64,000 nucleotides of DNA. It comes from Bifidobacterium santillanense. GTDB lineage: Bacteria; Actinomycetota; Actinomycetes; Actinomycetales; Bifidobacteriaceae. Where the stretch lies: positions 62,001 to 126,000 of the forward strand of contig NZ_JAFEJS010000003.1 of the NCBI RefSeq assembly GCF_018555385.1. The letters run 5' to 3'. The notes under the pieces are model-generated. The model ran no database searches. It saw nothing but the letters and a program-made list of their open reading frames with translations, and was not told the origin of the DNA. Shown piece after piece: positions 8,445 to 16,915 of this stretch (position 1 is its first letter; each line of letters opens with the position of its first letter). A program made the position numbers and the translations under genes.

Positions 8445-9410
8445 TCAGGCCTCCTTCATCCGGGCGTCGATGGCGTCCAGCACGGACGGGGAACGACGGG
8501 CGATCTCGAGCGCCGCCTCGGCGTAGGAGATCGCGCCCATGCCGTGCGGATCGTACGCGATCACGCTCTTGCCGAAGCTCGGCGCCTCGGAGATCTTGAC
8601 GGTACGCGGGATCGTCGTGTCGAGCACGATGGACGGGTAATGCTTCTTGACCTCGTTGAAGACCTCGCGGCTGAGCAGCGTACGACGGTCGAACATCGTC
8701 ACCAGCATCGTCGAGACGGTCAGGCTCGGGTTGAAGTGGCTCTGCACCAGACCGATGGTGTTGATGAGCTGGCCCAGACCCTCGAGAGCGTAGTACTCGG
8801 CCTGAATCGGGATGAGCATCTCATGCACGGCGCACATCGCGTTGATCACGAGCAGACCAAGGCTCGGCGGGCAGTCGACGAAGACGTAGTCGTAGTGCAC
8901 CTCGGACGCGGCGAGGTACTCCTCCACCGCCTCCTTGAGCAGGGTGTTGCGATTCGGCAGGTCGGCGACCTCGAGCTCGGCGCCGGACAGATCGATCGAG
9001 GCGGGCACGACGTCCAGCGTCTCGAAGTCGGGGCACTGGTGCTTGACCTCGGCGAGCTTGAGACGGCCTTCGATCACGTCGTAGACGGAGGGTTCGCCGG
9101 AGGTGTGGCGCACGCCCAGCGCGGTGGACGCATTGCCCTGCGGATCCATATCGATGACCAGCACCTGGGCGCCGCTCTTGGCGAGGGCCGCGGCGACGTT
9201 CACCGTGGACGTGGTCTTGCCGACGCCGCCCTTCTGATTCGCGACGGCGATCAGTCGCGTCTTGGACGGCTTGGGATACTTGATCTTCTGCAGACGCGCG
9301 TAGCGGCTGGATTCCTGGGCGATTTCCGCTCCGACCGAGGAACTTCCCTCCCCGAAGATGCGCTGCAATGTCTGTTCGGCGGACTCCATCGGATTCCGTT
9401 CCTCAGCCAT
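8445..9410 (-). CDS. parA: Chromosome-partitioning ATPase ParA (Soj family)
   Basis: A 321-residue deviant-Walker P-loop ATPase that drives origin segregation with ParB. The Walker A box KGGVGKTT spans residues 60-67, preceded by the AVANQ strand. A further motif, DMDPQGNAS, follows, and FVDCPPSLGLL is the Walker B region. The first 45 residues are a variable N-terminal extension. The ATG is preceded by an AGGAGGA-type ribosome-binding site (AAGGAGGAGTC on the minus strand). It forms a two-gene operon with parB and is separated from rsmG by a 247-bp DnaA-box region. Confidence 0.96.
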   Translation of the reverse strand: MAEERNPMESAEQTLQRIFGEGSSSVGAEIAQESSRYARLQKIKYPKPSKTRLIAVANQKGGVGKTTSTVNVAAALAKSGAQVLVIDMDPQGNASTALGVRHTSGEPSVYDVIEGRLKLAEVKHQCPDFETLDVVPASIDLSGAELEVADLPNRNTLLKEAVEEYLAASEVHYDYVFVDCPPSLGLLVINAMCAVHEMLIPIQAEYYALEGLGQLINTIGLVQSHFNPSLTVSTMLVTMFDRRTLLSREVFNEVKKHYPSIVLDTTIPRTVKISEAPSFGKSVIAYDPHGMGAISYAEAALEIARRSPSVLDAIDARMKEA

Positions 9411-9482
9411 GACTCCTCCTTGGCAACAAAAACTCGCTCCAGTTTCCCCATTCGCATGGACATGGAAACCGATGTCAACGAG

Positions 9483-9643
9483 TTATCCACAAAAATGTGG
9501 ATAAGTGTGGATAACTTGCCCGACTCGCTCCGAACGGCCGGTCGGCCGCCCGGTCGAGTCCAACATTTGCAATGCTTTTCGTGAGATGGATCCCGCAATT
9601 ACGATTGTGGATAACTTTTCGGCCATCTTCCGAATGTGGATAA
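9483..9643. other. DnaA-box cluster between rsmG and parA
   Basis: Five perfect 9-mers of the TTATCCACA consensus occur in the 247-bp gap between parA and rsmG. They are TTATCCACA at 9483-9491 and its complement TGTGGATAA at 9496-9504, 9506-9514, 9606-9614 and 9635-9643. The first three are tightly packed. This is the outermost of three DnaA-box clusters in the origin region; it may serve origin function or control of parAB and rsmG. Confidence 0.85.
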
Positions 9644-9657
9644 GTAACCGGCGAATC

Positions 9658-10326
9658 CTACCGCTTATCCACCAGCACGACGTGCGTCGGCTCCAGACCG
9701 GGACCGACCTGCGCCTCGACCACGCGGGGGTTCGCGCCGTGCCGCTTGGCGATCTCCTTGGCCGCCTTGTCGATCTCGGCCTGCGCGGAACGCCCCTTCA
9801 GCGCCACGAGCCTCCCCTGCGGCTTGAGCAGCGGCAGCGTCCATCCGGACAGCTTGGTCATCGGCGCGACCGCACGGCAGGTGACCACGGCGAAGGGGTG
9901 CATGTCGCGACGCTTGCGCATCGCGGCGATGACCTCCTCGGAGCGGGCGCGCTCGATGCGCACGTTCTTCAGCCCCATCTCGTCGACGCACTCGGCGAGC
10001 CAGGCGACGCGACGCTCCATCGGCTCGATCAGCGTGAACTCGTGATCGGGCAGGCACGCCGCCGCGACCAGACCGGGGAATCCGCCGCCGCTGCCGACGT
10101 CGGCCACGGTCTTGAAGCGCATGCCGTCCGTCGCCTCGCGCACGTACGGCACGATCGCGGCGGAGTTGAGGATGTGACGCTCCCAGATGATGTCGACGTC
10201 GCGCGGTCCGATCAGGCCGCGCGGCTCCCCCTCCTCGGCGAGTTTCACGTGGAACACCCGGAGCGGTGCGAGGGCGTCGCCAAGCACTTCCTCCAGAATC
10301 GGCGAACCGTCAAGCTGGTCGGTCAT
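9658..10326 (-). CDS. rsmG: 16S rRNA (guanine-N7)-methyltransferase RsmG (GidB)
   Basis: A 222-residue SAM-dependent methyltransferase that modifies G527 of 16S rRNA. It shows the RsmG signatures [26 protein letters not shown] (SAM-binding glycine motif) and [14 protein letters not shown], and the later [20 protein letters not shown] chose the ATG at 10326 because an upstream in-frame ATG at 10338 lies within the GGGGAGA ribosome-binding sequence. Loss of this enzyme gives low-level streptomycin resistance in other bacteria. It is read in the same direction as jag, but a terminator-like hairpin separates them. A near-parS sequence lies in its 5' part. Confidence 0.95.
   Translation of the reverse strand: MTDQLDGSPILEEVLGDALAPLRVFHVKLAEEGEPRGLIGPRDVDIIWERHILNSAAIVPYVREATDGMRFKTVADVGSGGGFPGLVAAACLPDHEFTLIEPMERRVAWLAECVDEMGLKNVRIERARSEEVIAAMRKRRDMHPFAVVTCRAVAPMTKLSGWTLPLLKPQGRLVALKGRSAQAEIDKAAKEIAKRHGANPRVVEAQVGPGLEPTHVVLVDKR
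10241..10256. promoter_or_regulatory. Near-consensus parS site inside rsmG
   Basis: AGTTTCACGTGGAACA differs from the parS consensus at two positions. It is a good candidate secondary ParB site in the origin-proximal cluster. Confidence 0.7.
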
Positions 10327-10400
10327 CGTTCTCCCCATATCGACTCTTCACTCCCCCGCCGGCGCCCGGCGGGGATCACATCCCTGCATACACGACGAAA

Positions 10401-10418
10401 CCCCTCGTCACCGAGGGG
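10401..10418 (-). terminator. Terminator after jag
   Basis: CCCCTCG-TCAC-CGAGGGG forms a 7-bp GC-rich stem followed on the minus strand by TTTCG. It sits 12 bp beyond the jag stop and should reduce read-through into rsmG. A second GC hairpin (CCCCGCC/GGCGGGG, 10354-10374) lies just before rsmG. Confidence 0.7.
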
Positions 10419-10430
10419 TCCGCCGCACGA

Positions 10431-10955
10431 TCACTCCTCGTCGTCCGCATCCTCGGCGTCGGCGTTCGCGCGCAGATAGACGGTGACGTAGCGGCGGGGC
10501 TCCTCGCCGTGCGAGCGGGAGCGCAGTCCCTCCTCGCGCACGACGTCGTGGATGACCTTGCGCTCGAACGAGTTCATCGGCTTGAGATCGACCGGCTCGC
10601 CGGTCTCCCGCACCTCGTCGATCGCGTCCAGCGCGATGTCGTGCAGGCGCTGGCGCTTGCGCTTGAGGAAGCCGTCGACGTCCACGATCAGACGCGAACG
10701 CTCGCCGGTCTTCTGCTGGACGGCCAGACGCGTGAGCTGCTGCAGCGCGTCGACCACCTCGCCGTTGCGTCCGATCAGATGCTTGATGTCGGTGTCGTCA
10801 TCGGCGACGATCTGCACCATCGGGCGGCCGTTGCGCACGCCCATCTCGATGTCGCCTTCGTAATCGGCGATGTCAAGCAAACCTTCAAGGTAGTCGGCGG
10901 CGATGTCGGCCTCATCGTTGAGCTGGTCCACCGTCTTGTCATCATCCTGGGCCAT
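10431..10955 (-). CDS. jag: Jag/KhpB-family RNA-binding protein (KH and R3H domains)
   Basis: A 174-residue acidic protein with a KH-type RNA-binding region (GRPMVQIVADDDTDIKHLIG, followed by RNGEVVDALQQLTRL) and a C-terminal R3H domain (LKPMNSFERKVIHDVVREE and the GEEPRRYVTVYLR end). It lacks the long N-terminal Jag_N domain of Firmicutes homologues, as is usual in actinobacteria. KhpB proteins bind RNA and affect cell elongation in other bacteria. The ATG at 10955 has the perfect AAGGAGA ribosome-binding site; a longer upstream reading frame has none. It follows yidC in the conserved rpmH-rnpA-yidD-yidC-jag order. Confidence 0.93.
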   Translation of the reverse strand: MAQDDDKTVDQLNDEADIAADYLEGLLDIADYEGDIEMGVRNGRPMVQIVADDDTDIKHLIGRNGEVVDALQQLTRLAVQQKTGERSRLIVDVDGFLKRKRQRLHDIALDAIDEVRETGEPVDLKPMNSFERKVIHDVVREEGLRSRSHGEEPRRYVTVYLRANADAEDADDEE

Positions 10956-11056
10956 AGTGTTCTCCTTGTTATGAGGGTCTTGGTTCAAGTCTAAACCCGC
11001 GATCCCGCTCCCCGACGTTGTGAAGCAGGATGGCGTGGCCCGGTGTTCCACGCGAT

Positions 11057-11072
11057 TGTTCCACGTGAAACG
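11057..11072. promoter_or_regulatory. parS site between jag and yidC, inside a hairpin
   Basis: TGTTCCACGTGAAACG matches parS at 14 of 16 positions. It is flanked by GGCCCGG (11038-11044) and CCGGGCC (11073-11079), which can pair and place the site in a hairpin loop downstream of yidC. Confidence 0.75.
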
Positions 11073-11087
11073 CCGGGCCTCACTTAC

Positions 11088-12095
11088 TCACTTCTTCTTG
11101 CGCTTGCGCTGGGGCTGCTGGCGCTGGTACCCTTCGGACACCTTGCGCTCGGCCTCCTCCTTGGCCTTCTGCAGAGCCTCATCCTCGAGGGACATCTGAC
11201 CGGCCTTGGCGCGGCGCTCGTTTTCCTTCTTGCGGTCGCGGATCTCCTTGGCGTCGCCGGCGGGCGAGCCCGGAGTCGGGAACGCGTACATCTGCCACAT
11301 GGTGCGCAGCAGGTTGACGACGTTGTTCGTCAGCCAGTAGACCAGCACGGCGAACGGCATGGTCGCGCCGGAGAAGACGTACATCAGCGGGAAGATCCAC
11401 AGCATCGTCTTCTGCATCGTGGCGGCCTGGCCGGTCATCGCCTCGGGGTTCATGTTCTTGTTCATGTTGAGCCACTGCATGTAGAACATGCAGGCGCACA
11501 TCAACGCCACGAACACGCCGATGATGACCTTGCCGACCGTGTCGGCGGTGCCGAACACGTCGGTCACGCTCACCAGGCCGAGCACCTTGGACTGCGCGAA
11601 CTCCTTGGCGGTGGCCACATCGAACGCGCCCAGCGCGGCGCGCTTGCCGCGGGCGATGTACGGGATGGCGGACAGCGTGTAGAACATGCACATGAACACG
11701 GGGCCCTGAATCAGCATCGGCAGGCACGAACCGGCGGGGTTGGCGTCGTTGTCCTGGTAGAGCTTCATCATCTCACGGCTCATGGCCTCCTTGCTGGCCT
11801 GATCCGTCTTGCCCTTGTACTTGTTCTGGATGTGCTGCATCTTCGGCTGGAGCGCCTGCATCTTGCGCATCGACTTCATCTGCTTGTAGTAGATGGGGAA
11901 GATGCACGCATGCACGACGAGCACCAGGAAGATGATCGACAGCACCCACGAGACGCCGATACGCGGCATGAACAGCGAGAGGAACTCGTGGAAGAGGTTC
12001 ATGATCTGCGTCATGAGCCACTCGACCGGGGTCAGCAGCTTGTACAGCCAGCCCCAGAAGCCCGAGTCCAGAAGGAATTGGTTTTGATTAATCAT
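11088..12095 (-). CDS. yidC: Membrane protein insertase YidC (Oxa1 family)
   Basis: A 335-residue polytopic protein that inserts and folds membrane proteins with or without SecYEG. It has the short Gram-positive-type architecture: N-terminal helix, the core hairpin region [20 protein letters not shown], hydrophobic helices including [20 protein letters not shown] and [17 protein letters not shown], and a highly basic tail ([12 protein letters not shown]) that can contact the ribosome. Its ATG overlaps the yidD stop by 4 bp, so it is translationally coupled in the rpmH operon. Confidence 0.96.
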   Translation of the reverse strand: MINQNQFLLDSGFWGWLYKLLTPVEWLMTQIMNLFHEFLSLFMPRIGVSWVLSIIFLVLVVHACIFPIYYKQMKSMRKMQALQPKMQHIQNKYKGKTDQASKEAMSREMMKLYQDNDANPAGSCLPMLIQGPVFMCMFYTLSAIPYIARGKRAALGAFDVATAKEFAQSKVLGLVSVTDVFGTADTVGKVIIGVFVALMCACMFYMQWLNMNKNMNPEAMTGQAATMQKTMLWIFPLMYVFSGATMPFAVLVYWLTNNVVNLLRTMWQMYAFPTPGSPAGDAKEIRDRKKENERRAKAGQMSLEDEALQKAKEEAERKVSEGYQRQQPQRKRKKK

Positions 12096-12412
12096 CGTAC
12101 GGAATCCTTAACTTCGTCATCCGGCAGCGGCGTCAACCGTGGCTCCTCATGGGCCTTCGACCATCGGAACCGATAGAACACGGAAAACCGTTGCGGCACG
12201 TCGTCGATGCCTCCCCTACTCCACGGCCGGCAACGCAGCAGACGCAGCACGGCGAGAAGTCCCCCACGACACGCACCGAACCGCTCGACGGCCTGAATGG
12301 CATAGTTCGAGCAACTCGGGTAATACCGGCAACACGGCACGGCACGGTGTGCGGAGAAATGACGCTGGTACCAGCGCACCCCGCGCACCATGAGTTCGCC
12401 GCAAGTGGTCAT
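12092..12412 (-). CDS. yidD: Membrane protein insertion efficiency factor YidD
   Basis: A 106-residue protein with the family hallmark [24 protein letters not shown], in which three cysteines cluster, followed by the amphipathic [18 protein letters not shown] region. YidD is a small peripheral membrane protein that aids YidC-dependent insertion. Both ends overlap neighbours by 4 bp (rnpA upstream, yidC downstream), so rnpA-yidD-yidC are coupled. Confidence 0.95.
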   Translation of the reverse strand: MTTCGELMVRGVRWYQRHFSAHRAVPCCRYYPSCSNYAIQAVERFGACRGGLLAVLRLLRCRPWSRGGIDDVPQRFSVFYRFRWSKAHEEPRLTPLPDDEVKDSVR

Positions 12413-12774
12413 CGTCCCTGTTCGATCCTGCTCGCGACCTTGGCGAAGCTCGACGCGATCTGCTCATCCAGCGACTGGAACGAGGCGGTCGCGGCGGACG
12501 GCTTCGCGCGAAGCACGATATCGCACCCCTCGGGGAGACGCTCCTCGTAGCGGGAGGCCAGCACGCGGAAACGCCGCTTGACCGTGTTGCGGGTGACGGC
12601 GTGCCCGACCGATTTGGATACGGCAAGCCCCAGCCGCCGGTCCTCCGGCGCCACGTTCCCCTTCGTATACGAATCGTCGCGCACCAGATAGTGCACGACG
12701 ATGTCGTTGCGGGATACCTTGTGTCGGCGTTTGAGCACGGCGACGAATTCGCTGTGGCTTTTCAGCCGTTCCAC
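12409..12774 (-). CDS. rnpA: Ribonuclease P protein component
   Basis: A 121-residue basic protein that assists the RNase P RNA in maturing tRNA 5' ends. It starts [21 protein letters not shown] and contains the RNR signature region ([14 protein letters not shown]). I chose the GTG at 12774, 26 bp beyond the rpmH stop, because family similarity begins there. The open frame continues further upstream but then overlaps rpmH in another frame. Confidence 0.93.
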   Translation of the reverse strand: MERLKSHSEFVAVLKRRHKVSRNDIVVHYLVRDDSYTKGNVAPEDRRLGLAVSKSVGHAVTRNTVKRRFRVLASRYEERLPEGCDIVLRAKPSAATASFQSLDEQIASSFAKVASRIEQGR

Positions 12775-12800
12775 TTGCGCTTCTGCCGTTGACTCGGAAA

Positions 12801-12935
12801 TCAGGCGGACAGGCTCTTGCGGCCCTTGGCGCGGCGGCGGTTGATCAGGGCGCGGCCGGAACGGGTGCGCATGCGCACGCGGAAGCCGTGCTTCATGTGA
12901 CGACGACGGTTGTTGGGCTGGAAGGTCCTCTTCAT
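12801..12935 (-). CDS. rpmH: 50S ribosomal protein L34
   Basis: A 44-residue, highly basic ribosomal protein reading [18 protein letters not shown] at the start and ending GRKSLSA, which is a textbook L34. It is the first gene of the rpmH-rnpA-yidD-yidC-jag operon and diverges from dnaA. Its ATG is preceded by CTAGGAGCAATT, which supplies the ribosome-binding site. Confidence 0.97.
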   Translation of the reverse strand: MKRTFQPNNRRRHMKHGFRVRMRTRSGRALINRRRAKGRKSLSA

Positions 12936-13117
12936 AATTGCTCCTAGGTCTTTCGGCCACGCTTACGCGCGGCTCTCACGTGAGTCAAGCTATACCAAAC
13001 TACCCTCACCCCTCCCCCAACGTCAACACGGAGGCATTTCATTCACAATTCGGACAGGGGCCATGTCGCGTTCACCGGTATGGAAACGTTGCAATGGAGC
13101 CGTTTGGACGGGAAAAG

Positions 13118-13182
13118 TTATCCACAAATTACACGGATGTTATTCACATTCCAATGATTGCAACACGCAAGCCTGTGGATAA
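13118..13182. other. DnaA boxes in the rpmH-dnaA divergent gap
   Basis: Three 9-mers lie upstream of dnaA: TTATCCACA at 13118-13126, TTATTCACA at 13140-13148 and TGTGGATAA at 13174-13182. The 315-bp gap also holds the divergent rpmH and dnaA promoters. The boxes probably allow DnaA autoregulation and form part of the origin. Confidence 0.87.
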
Positions 13183-13250
13183 CTCCCGCCATATGAGTAA
13201 CAATAGGGTCCGCACTTTATTCGTTTTCGAGCGGGACAGGAGGAACAGAG

Positions 13251-14831
13251 ATGGCCGCACAGTCGAACGACCCCGTCGCACACGCCAATCGCATCTGGTC
13301 CGACACGCTGTCGCTGCTCAAGCGGGACAAATCGCTGTCCGCCCGCGACCGCGGATGGCTCGAGGGCGTGTACCCCGAGGCGATCTTCGGCACGACGATC
13401 GTGCTGTGCGTCGAGAACACCGGCACGCGCCAGGCGCTGGAGAACGAACTCAACCAGCCGCTGCTCGAGGCGCTGAACATGGTGACCGGCGAGGAGATGA
13501 CGCCGGCGTTCAAGATCGTGCGCAAGCGCCGAGCCGCCGCCAAGCCCGCCACGGTCAAGATCGCGAAGACGGCCCGATCGGGCCGTTCGGCCACGGCGAC
13601 CGCGCCGGCCCGTCCCCGCGCCATGTCCGAGCTCGCCCAGGAACCGTTCGGCGCGACCGGCCCGGTGCCCAGCGTGCCGTCCAACATGCCGCAGAACATC
13701 CCCGGCCCGATCGCCACGCAGGCCGCGCCGCCGGCGAGGAACGACTACCCGATCAGCCGCAACAAGGTCGCGCGCGATCCGGAGACGCACCTCAACAAGA
13801 ACGCGACGTTCGACACGTTCGTGCCGGGAGATTCCAACCGTTTCGCCAGAACCGTGGCGCTCGCGGTGGCCGAGGGATCGGGCCGCGACTTCAATCCGCT
13901 GTGTATCTACGGCGGCTCCGGTCTGGGCAAGACCCACCTGCTCAACGCGATCGGCAACTACGCGCTCGTCAAGGATCCGACCCTGAAGGTCCGCTACGTC
14001 AACTCGGAGGAGTTCACCAACGAGTTCATCGAGGCGCTGCAGAACCCGAACCAATCGCAGGGCCAGATCGCGGAGTTCAACCGTCGCTACCGCGAGGTCG
14101 ACGTGCTGCTCATCGACGATATCCAGTTCCTGGGCGGCAAGGAGGCCACCCTGGAGCAGTTCTTCCATACGTTCAACGCGCTGCATCAGGCGAACAAGCG
14201 CATCGTCATCGCCTCCGACGTCGCGCCGAAGAACCTCAAGGGCTTCGAGGCGCGACTGATCTCGCGCTTCGATTCGGGTCTGACCGTCGACGTCAAGCCG
14301 CCGGACCTCGAGACCCGCATCGCGATCCTGCGCATGATGGCCTCGATGAACCACAGCAACATCCCCAACGACGTGCTCGATCTGATCGCCGAGCGGTTCA
14401 CCGAGAACATCCGCGAGCTCGAGGGCGCGCTGACCCGCGTCACGGCGGTCGCGTCCCTGAGCAACCAGCCGGTCACCCGCACGATGGCCGAGCAGACGCT
14501 GCAGGACTTCTTCACCACGGACGTGGAGGTCAAGCCCACCGACATCATCAGCCAGGTGGCGCGCTACTTCCATCTCACGTTCGAGGACATCGTCGGCAAG
14601 TCGCGCATGAAGAACATCGCGATCGCCAGGCAGGTCGCCATGTACCTGACGCGCGAGATGACCAGCCTGAGCCTCGTCGACATCGGCAAGGTGTTCGGCG
14701 GCAAGGACCACACCACGGTGATGCACGCCTGCGACCGCATCAGCAACGAGATGCAGGAGCGCCAGGAGGTCTACAACTACGTGATGGAGCTCACCGTGCG
14801 CCTCAAGCAGGGCAATTCCGACCTCAAGTAG
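13251..14831 (+). CDS. dnaA: Chromosomal replication initiator DnaA
   Basis: A 526-residue AAA+ initiator. Domain I occupies about residues 1-90, then a variable, Ala/Pro/Arg-rich linker (domain II) to about 180. Domain III has the Walker A box GGSGLGKT at 221-228 and Walker B LLIDDIQ near 286-292. Domain IV carries the DNA-binding signature [12 protein letters not shown], which recognises TTATCCACA boxes. The ATG is preceded by an AGGAGGA ribosome-binding site. Boxes on both flanks agree with autoregulation and a neighbouring origin. Confidence 0.98.
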   Translation: MAAQSNDPVAHANRIWSDTLSLLKRDKSLSARDRGWLEGVYPEAIFGTTIVLCVENTGTRQALENELNQPLLEALNMVTGEEMTPAFKIVRKRRAAAKPATVKIAKTARSGRSATATAPARPRAMSELAQEPFGATGPVPSVPSNMPQNIPGPIATQAAPPARNDYPISRNKVARDPETHLNKNATFDTFVPGDSNRFARTVALAVAEGSGRDFNPLCIYGGSGLGKTHLLNAIGNYALVKDPTLKVRYVNSEEFTNEFIEALQNPNQSQGQIAEFNRRYREVDVLLIDDIQFLGGKEATLEQFFHTFNALHQANKRIVIASDVAPKNLKGFEARLISRFDSGLTVDVKPPDLETRIAILRMMASMNHSNIPNDVLDLIAERFTENIRELEGALTRVTAVASLSNQPVTRTMAEQTLQDFFTTDVEVKPTDIISQVARYFHLTFEDIVGKSRMKNIAIARQVAMYLTREMTSLSLVDIGKVFGGKDHTTVMHACDRISNEMQERQEVYNYVMELTVRLKQGNSDLK

Positions 14832-14865
14832 GCCGGGATTCCCCGTTCCGCACTCCCCTCGCCGT

Positions 14866-15188
14866 CCGGGAGAATCGTTTGTGGCGATCGTTTTTCATGA
14901 TTTTCGCGGGATCGCGTGCGAAAGTCCGATATTCGTTCGACAGGCGCGATCGTGCCGGCCGGCGGGCTCGTCCGTCGGTTCCGCGGAGTCGAACGGTCCG
15001 CGGGGGTCAACTTGACCTGCAACGGGATCAAGGTTCCATGATGACCATTATGCGCGCGAAGCGCGCCGCGATTTTTTTGAAAATCGCCCTTCCCGTCCGG
15101 GAGGATCGCGCACAGAAACCGATTTCACAGGTTTTGCGGACCACCCGCGAAAATCGACGAAAATCGTCGCCAGAAACGATTCTCCCGG
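14866..15188. repeat. Inverted repeat flanking the dnaA-proximal part of the dnaA-dnaN gap
   Basis: CCGGGAGAATCGTTT-G-TGGCGA (14866-14887) recurs inverted at 15167-15188 with one mismatch in 22. A shorter direct copy, CCGTCCGGGAGGATCG, lies at 15093-15108. The interval also holds the dnaA terminator. It may help architecture at the origin. Confidence 0.6.
15052..15078 (+). terminator. Intrinsic terminator after dnaA
   Basis: GCGCGC-GAA-GCGCGC is followed by CGCGA and seven T residues (15072-15078), a classic hairpin plus U tract about 220 bp beyond the dnaA stop. Confidence 0.75.
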
Positions 15189-15237
15189 CCGCGAACGCCC
15201 CGCAACACTCCGATGCGGCGACGAATTCGGAGAAAAG

Positions 15238-15481
15238 TTATCCACATGGTTATTCACAAATGTGGGTAACCTCGGTGGAGAACTGGTGGATTACCCCGGC
15301 TTTCATTGTGGATAAGCAGTGGGTAAACTGGCCTCGAATGTGGATGCCCCACTTCGAACGCGAAGCCTGTGGATAAGTCGGGTGGTTTTCCACATCACTC
15401 GGCACCAGTTATCCACAAAGTGGGGCATGTCGGAATATCAGGCGCCAGAACGGGACGCCCCACTTTTCCACACTATCCACA
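15238..15481. other. oriC: Probable oriC core: DnaA-box array before dnaN
   Basis: DnaA boxes occur at 15238-15246 (TTATCCACA), 15250-15258 (TTATTCACA), 15261-15269 (TGTGGGTAA), 15307-15315 and 15368-15376 (TGTGGATAA), 15409-15417 (TTATCCACA) and 15473-15481 (CTATCCACA). Some are arranged head-to-head. Inverted GCCCCACTT/AAGTGGGGC motifs bracket the pair at 15368 and 15409. The dnaA-dnaN gap is the usual site of oriC in actinobacteria, and an AT-richer stretch near 15482-15533 could be the unwinding element. Confidence 0.88.
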
Positions 15482-15533
15482 GCCCTTATTACGACTACTA
15501 CTTACGTTCTCTTCTTCTCACCATCATCCGTTA

Positions 15534-15574
15534 CCCCACTTTTCGCGCGAGCGAAGCGAGCGGCAAAAGTGGGG
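15534..15574. terminator. Hairpin before dnaN
   Basis: CCCCACTTTT (15534-15543) pairs with AAAAGTGGGG (15565-15574) around a 21-nt loop that itself holds short GAGCGAAGCGAG symmetry. It repeats the motif that brackets the DnaA boxes upstream. It may be an origin boundary or a transcription stop that shields oriC. Confidence 0.55.
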
Positions 15575-15588
15575 CGCCGAACCGCCGC

Positions 15589-15594
15589 TAGAAT
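15589..15594 (+). promoter_or_regulatory. Candidate -10 box of dnaN
   Basis: TAGAAT in the context CCGCTAGAATGAG lies 70 bp before the dnaN ATG. The context matches that at 3495. The ribosome-binding site is GAAAGAGAGC. Confidence 0.5.
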
Positions 15595-15663
15595 GAGTCC
15601 CAGCTGGAAAACCCGACCGTACGCGACGTTGCGCGTGCGCCGAAACGACGAAAGAGAGCATCA

Positions 15664-16788
15664 ATGAAGGTAGAAATCAACTCCGCCGCGCTCGCTGACG
15701 CGGTGGCCTGGACCACTCGAGTCATCGACGCGCGCCCCTCGAACCCCATTCTGGCCGGCATCAAGCTCGAGGCGATCGACGGCACGCTGCAGCTTTCGGC
15801 CTTCAACTACGAGATCTCGGCCCGACACCACATCGAGGCCGGCGTCGACGAGTCCGGTTCGGTGCTCGTGCTGGGCAAGTTGCTCGCCGACATCACCAAG
15901 TCGTTGCCCGCCGAGAAGACCTACCTCGCCACGAATGAGTCGACAATGACGATCACCTCGGGCAAGTCGACCTTCACCCTGCAGCTGATGCCGGCCGCCG
16001 AATACCCGGATCTGCCCGGAATTCCGCCGAAGTTGGGTCAGGTCGATGCTCCGACGTTCGTGCAGGCCGTCGCCCAGGCGTGCGTCGCGGTCTCCCGCGA
16101 AGAGAACCGCCCGGTCCTCACCGGCGTGCGCATGCAGTTCGACGGCGACAAGGTGATCATGACCTCGACCGACCGTTTCCGTCTGTCGCGCGCCAGCTTC
16201 ACCTGGACCCCGCAGGACCCGGACGTGAACACCACCACCCTGGTGCGCGGCTCGCTGCTGCGCGATGTGTCCCGTTCGCTCGACGAGCACCAGAACGTGG
16301 TTCTCGATTTCGACACGGAAAGCCCGTCGTTGCTTGGTTTCGAGAACGCCGGCCGCACCTCGACCTCGCAGCTGATCGACGGCGAGTTCCCGGCGGTCGA
16401 CCGACTCTTCGCCGACGAGTACCCGATCCAGGCGGTCATCGACAAGACCGCGCTGATCGGCGCGATCAAGCGAGTCGCGCTGGTCGCCGAGCGCAACGCC
16501 CCGATCCGCATGGTCTTCTCCGGCCAGGAGCTGACGCTGTCCGCCGGCGCGATCGACGAGGCGCAGGCCACCGAGACGCTCGACATCGACATGGACGGCG
16601 AGGACATCACCGTCGCGTTCAACCCGAGCTACCTGATCGAGGGTCTGTCCGCGATCACCGAGCCGTTCGTGCGCATGAAGATGACGACCGCCGTCAAGCC
16701 CGTCGAGTTCAACGGCCAGCAGGAGGCCGACTCCGACGAGTCGATGGACTACCGCTACCTGCTCGTCCCGATGCGCTTCAACAGCTGA
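15664..16788 (+). CDS. dnaN: DNA polymerase III beta subunit (sliding clamp)
   Basis: A 374-residue clamp with the expected three-domain length. It begins MKVEINSAALADAVAWTTRV and has the conserved SREENRPVLTGVRM and TDRFRLS segments. It ends YRYLLVPMRFN(S), the family C-terminal motif that lines the partner-binding pocket. It tethers the replicative polymerase to DNA and recruits other clamp-binding proteins. It is the first gene of the rightward dnaN-recF-dciA-gyrB-gyrA arm; recF follows after 127 bp. Confidence 0.97.
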   Translation: MKVEINSAALADAVAWTTRVIDARPSNPILAGIKLEAIDGTLQLSAFNYEISARHHIEAGVDESGSVLVLGKLLADITKSLPAEKTYLATNESTMTITSGKSTFTLQLMPAAEYPDLPGIPPKLGQVDAPTFVQAVAQACVAVSREENRPVLTGVRMQFDGDKVIMTSTDRFRLSRASFTWTPQDPDVNTTTLVRGSLLRDVSRSLDEHQNVVLDFDTESPSLLGFENAGRTSTSQLIDGEFPAVDRLFADEYPIQAVIDKTALIGAIKRVALVAERNAPIRMVFSGQELTLSAGAIDEAQATETLDIDMDGEDITVAFNPSYLIEGLSAITEPFVRMKMTTAVKPVEFNGQQEADSDESMDYRYLLVPMRFNS

Positions 16789-16915
16789 CGCATCGGACTT
16801 TCCCGCCGACTTTCGCATTCGTTTCGCAAGTTTTCACAGAATGCGAAAGTCGGCGAAAACAACAGAGAAAACCCTGGAAACCGCCGCAAACGGCACCCGT
16901 CCGAAGGAGCCAGTC

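Noticed and set aside
12775-12960. A longer RnpA starting at 12960
   Set aside because: The extension would overlap rpmH in another frame and has no similarity to RnpA; it is the reading shadow of L34.
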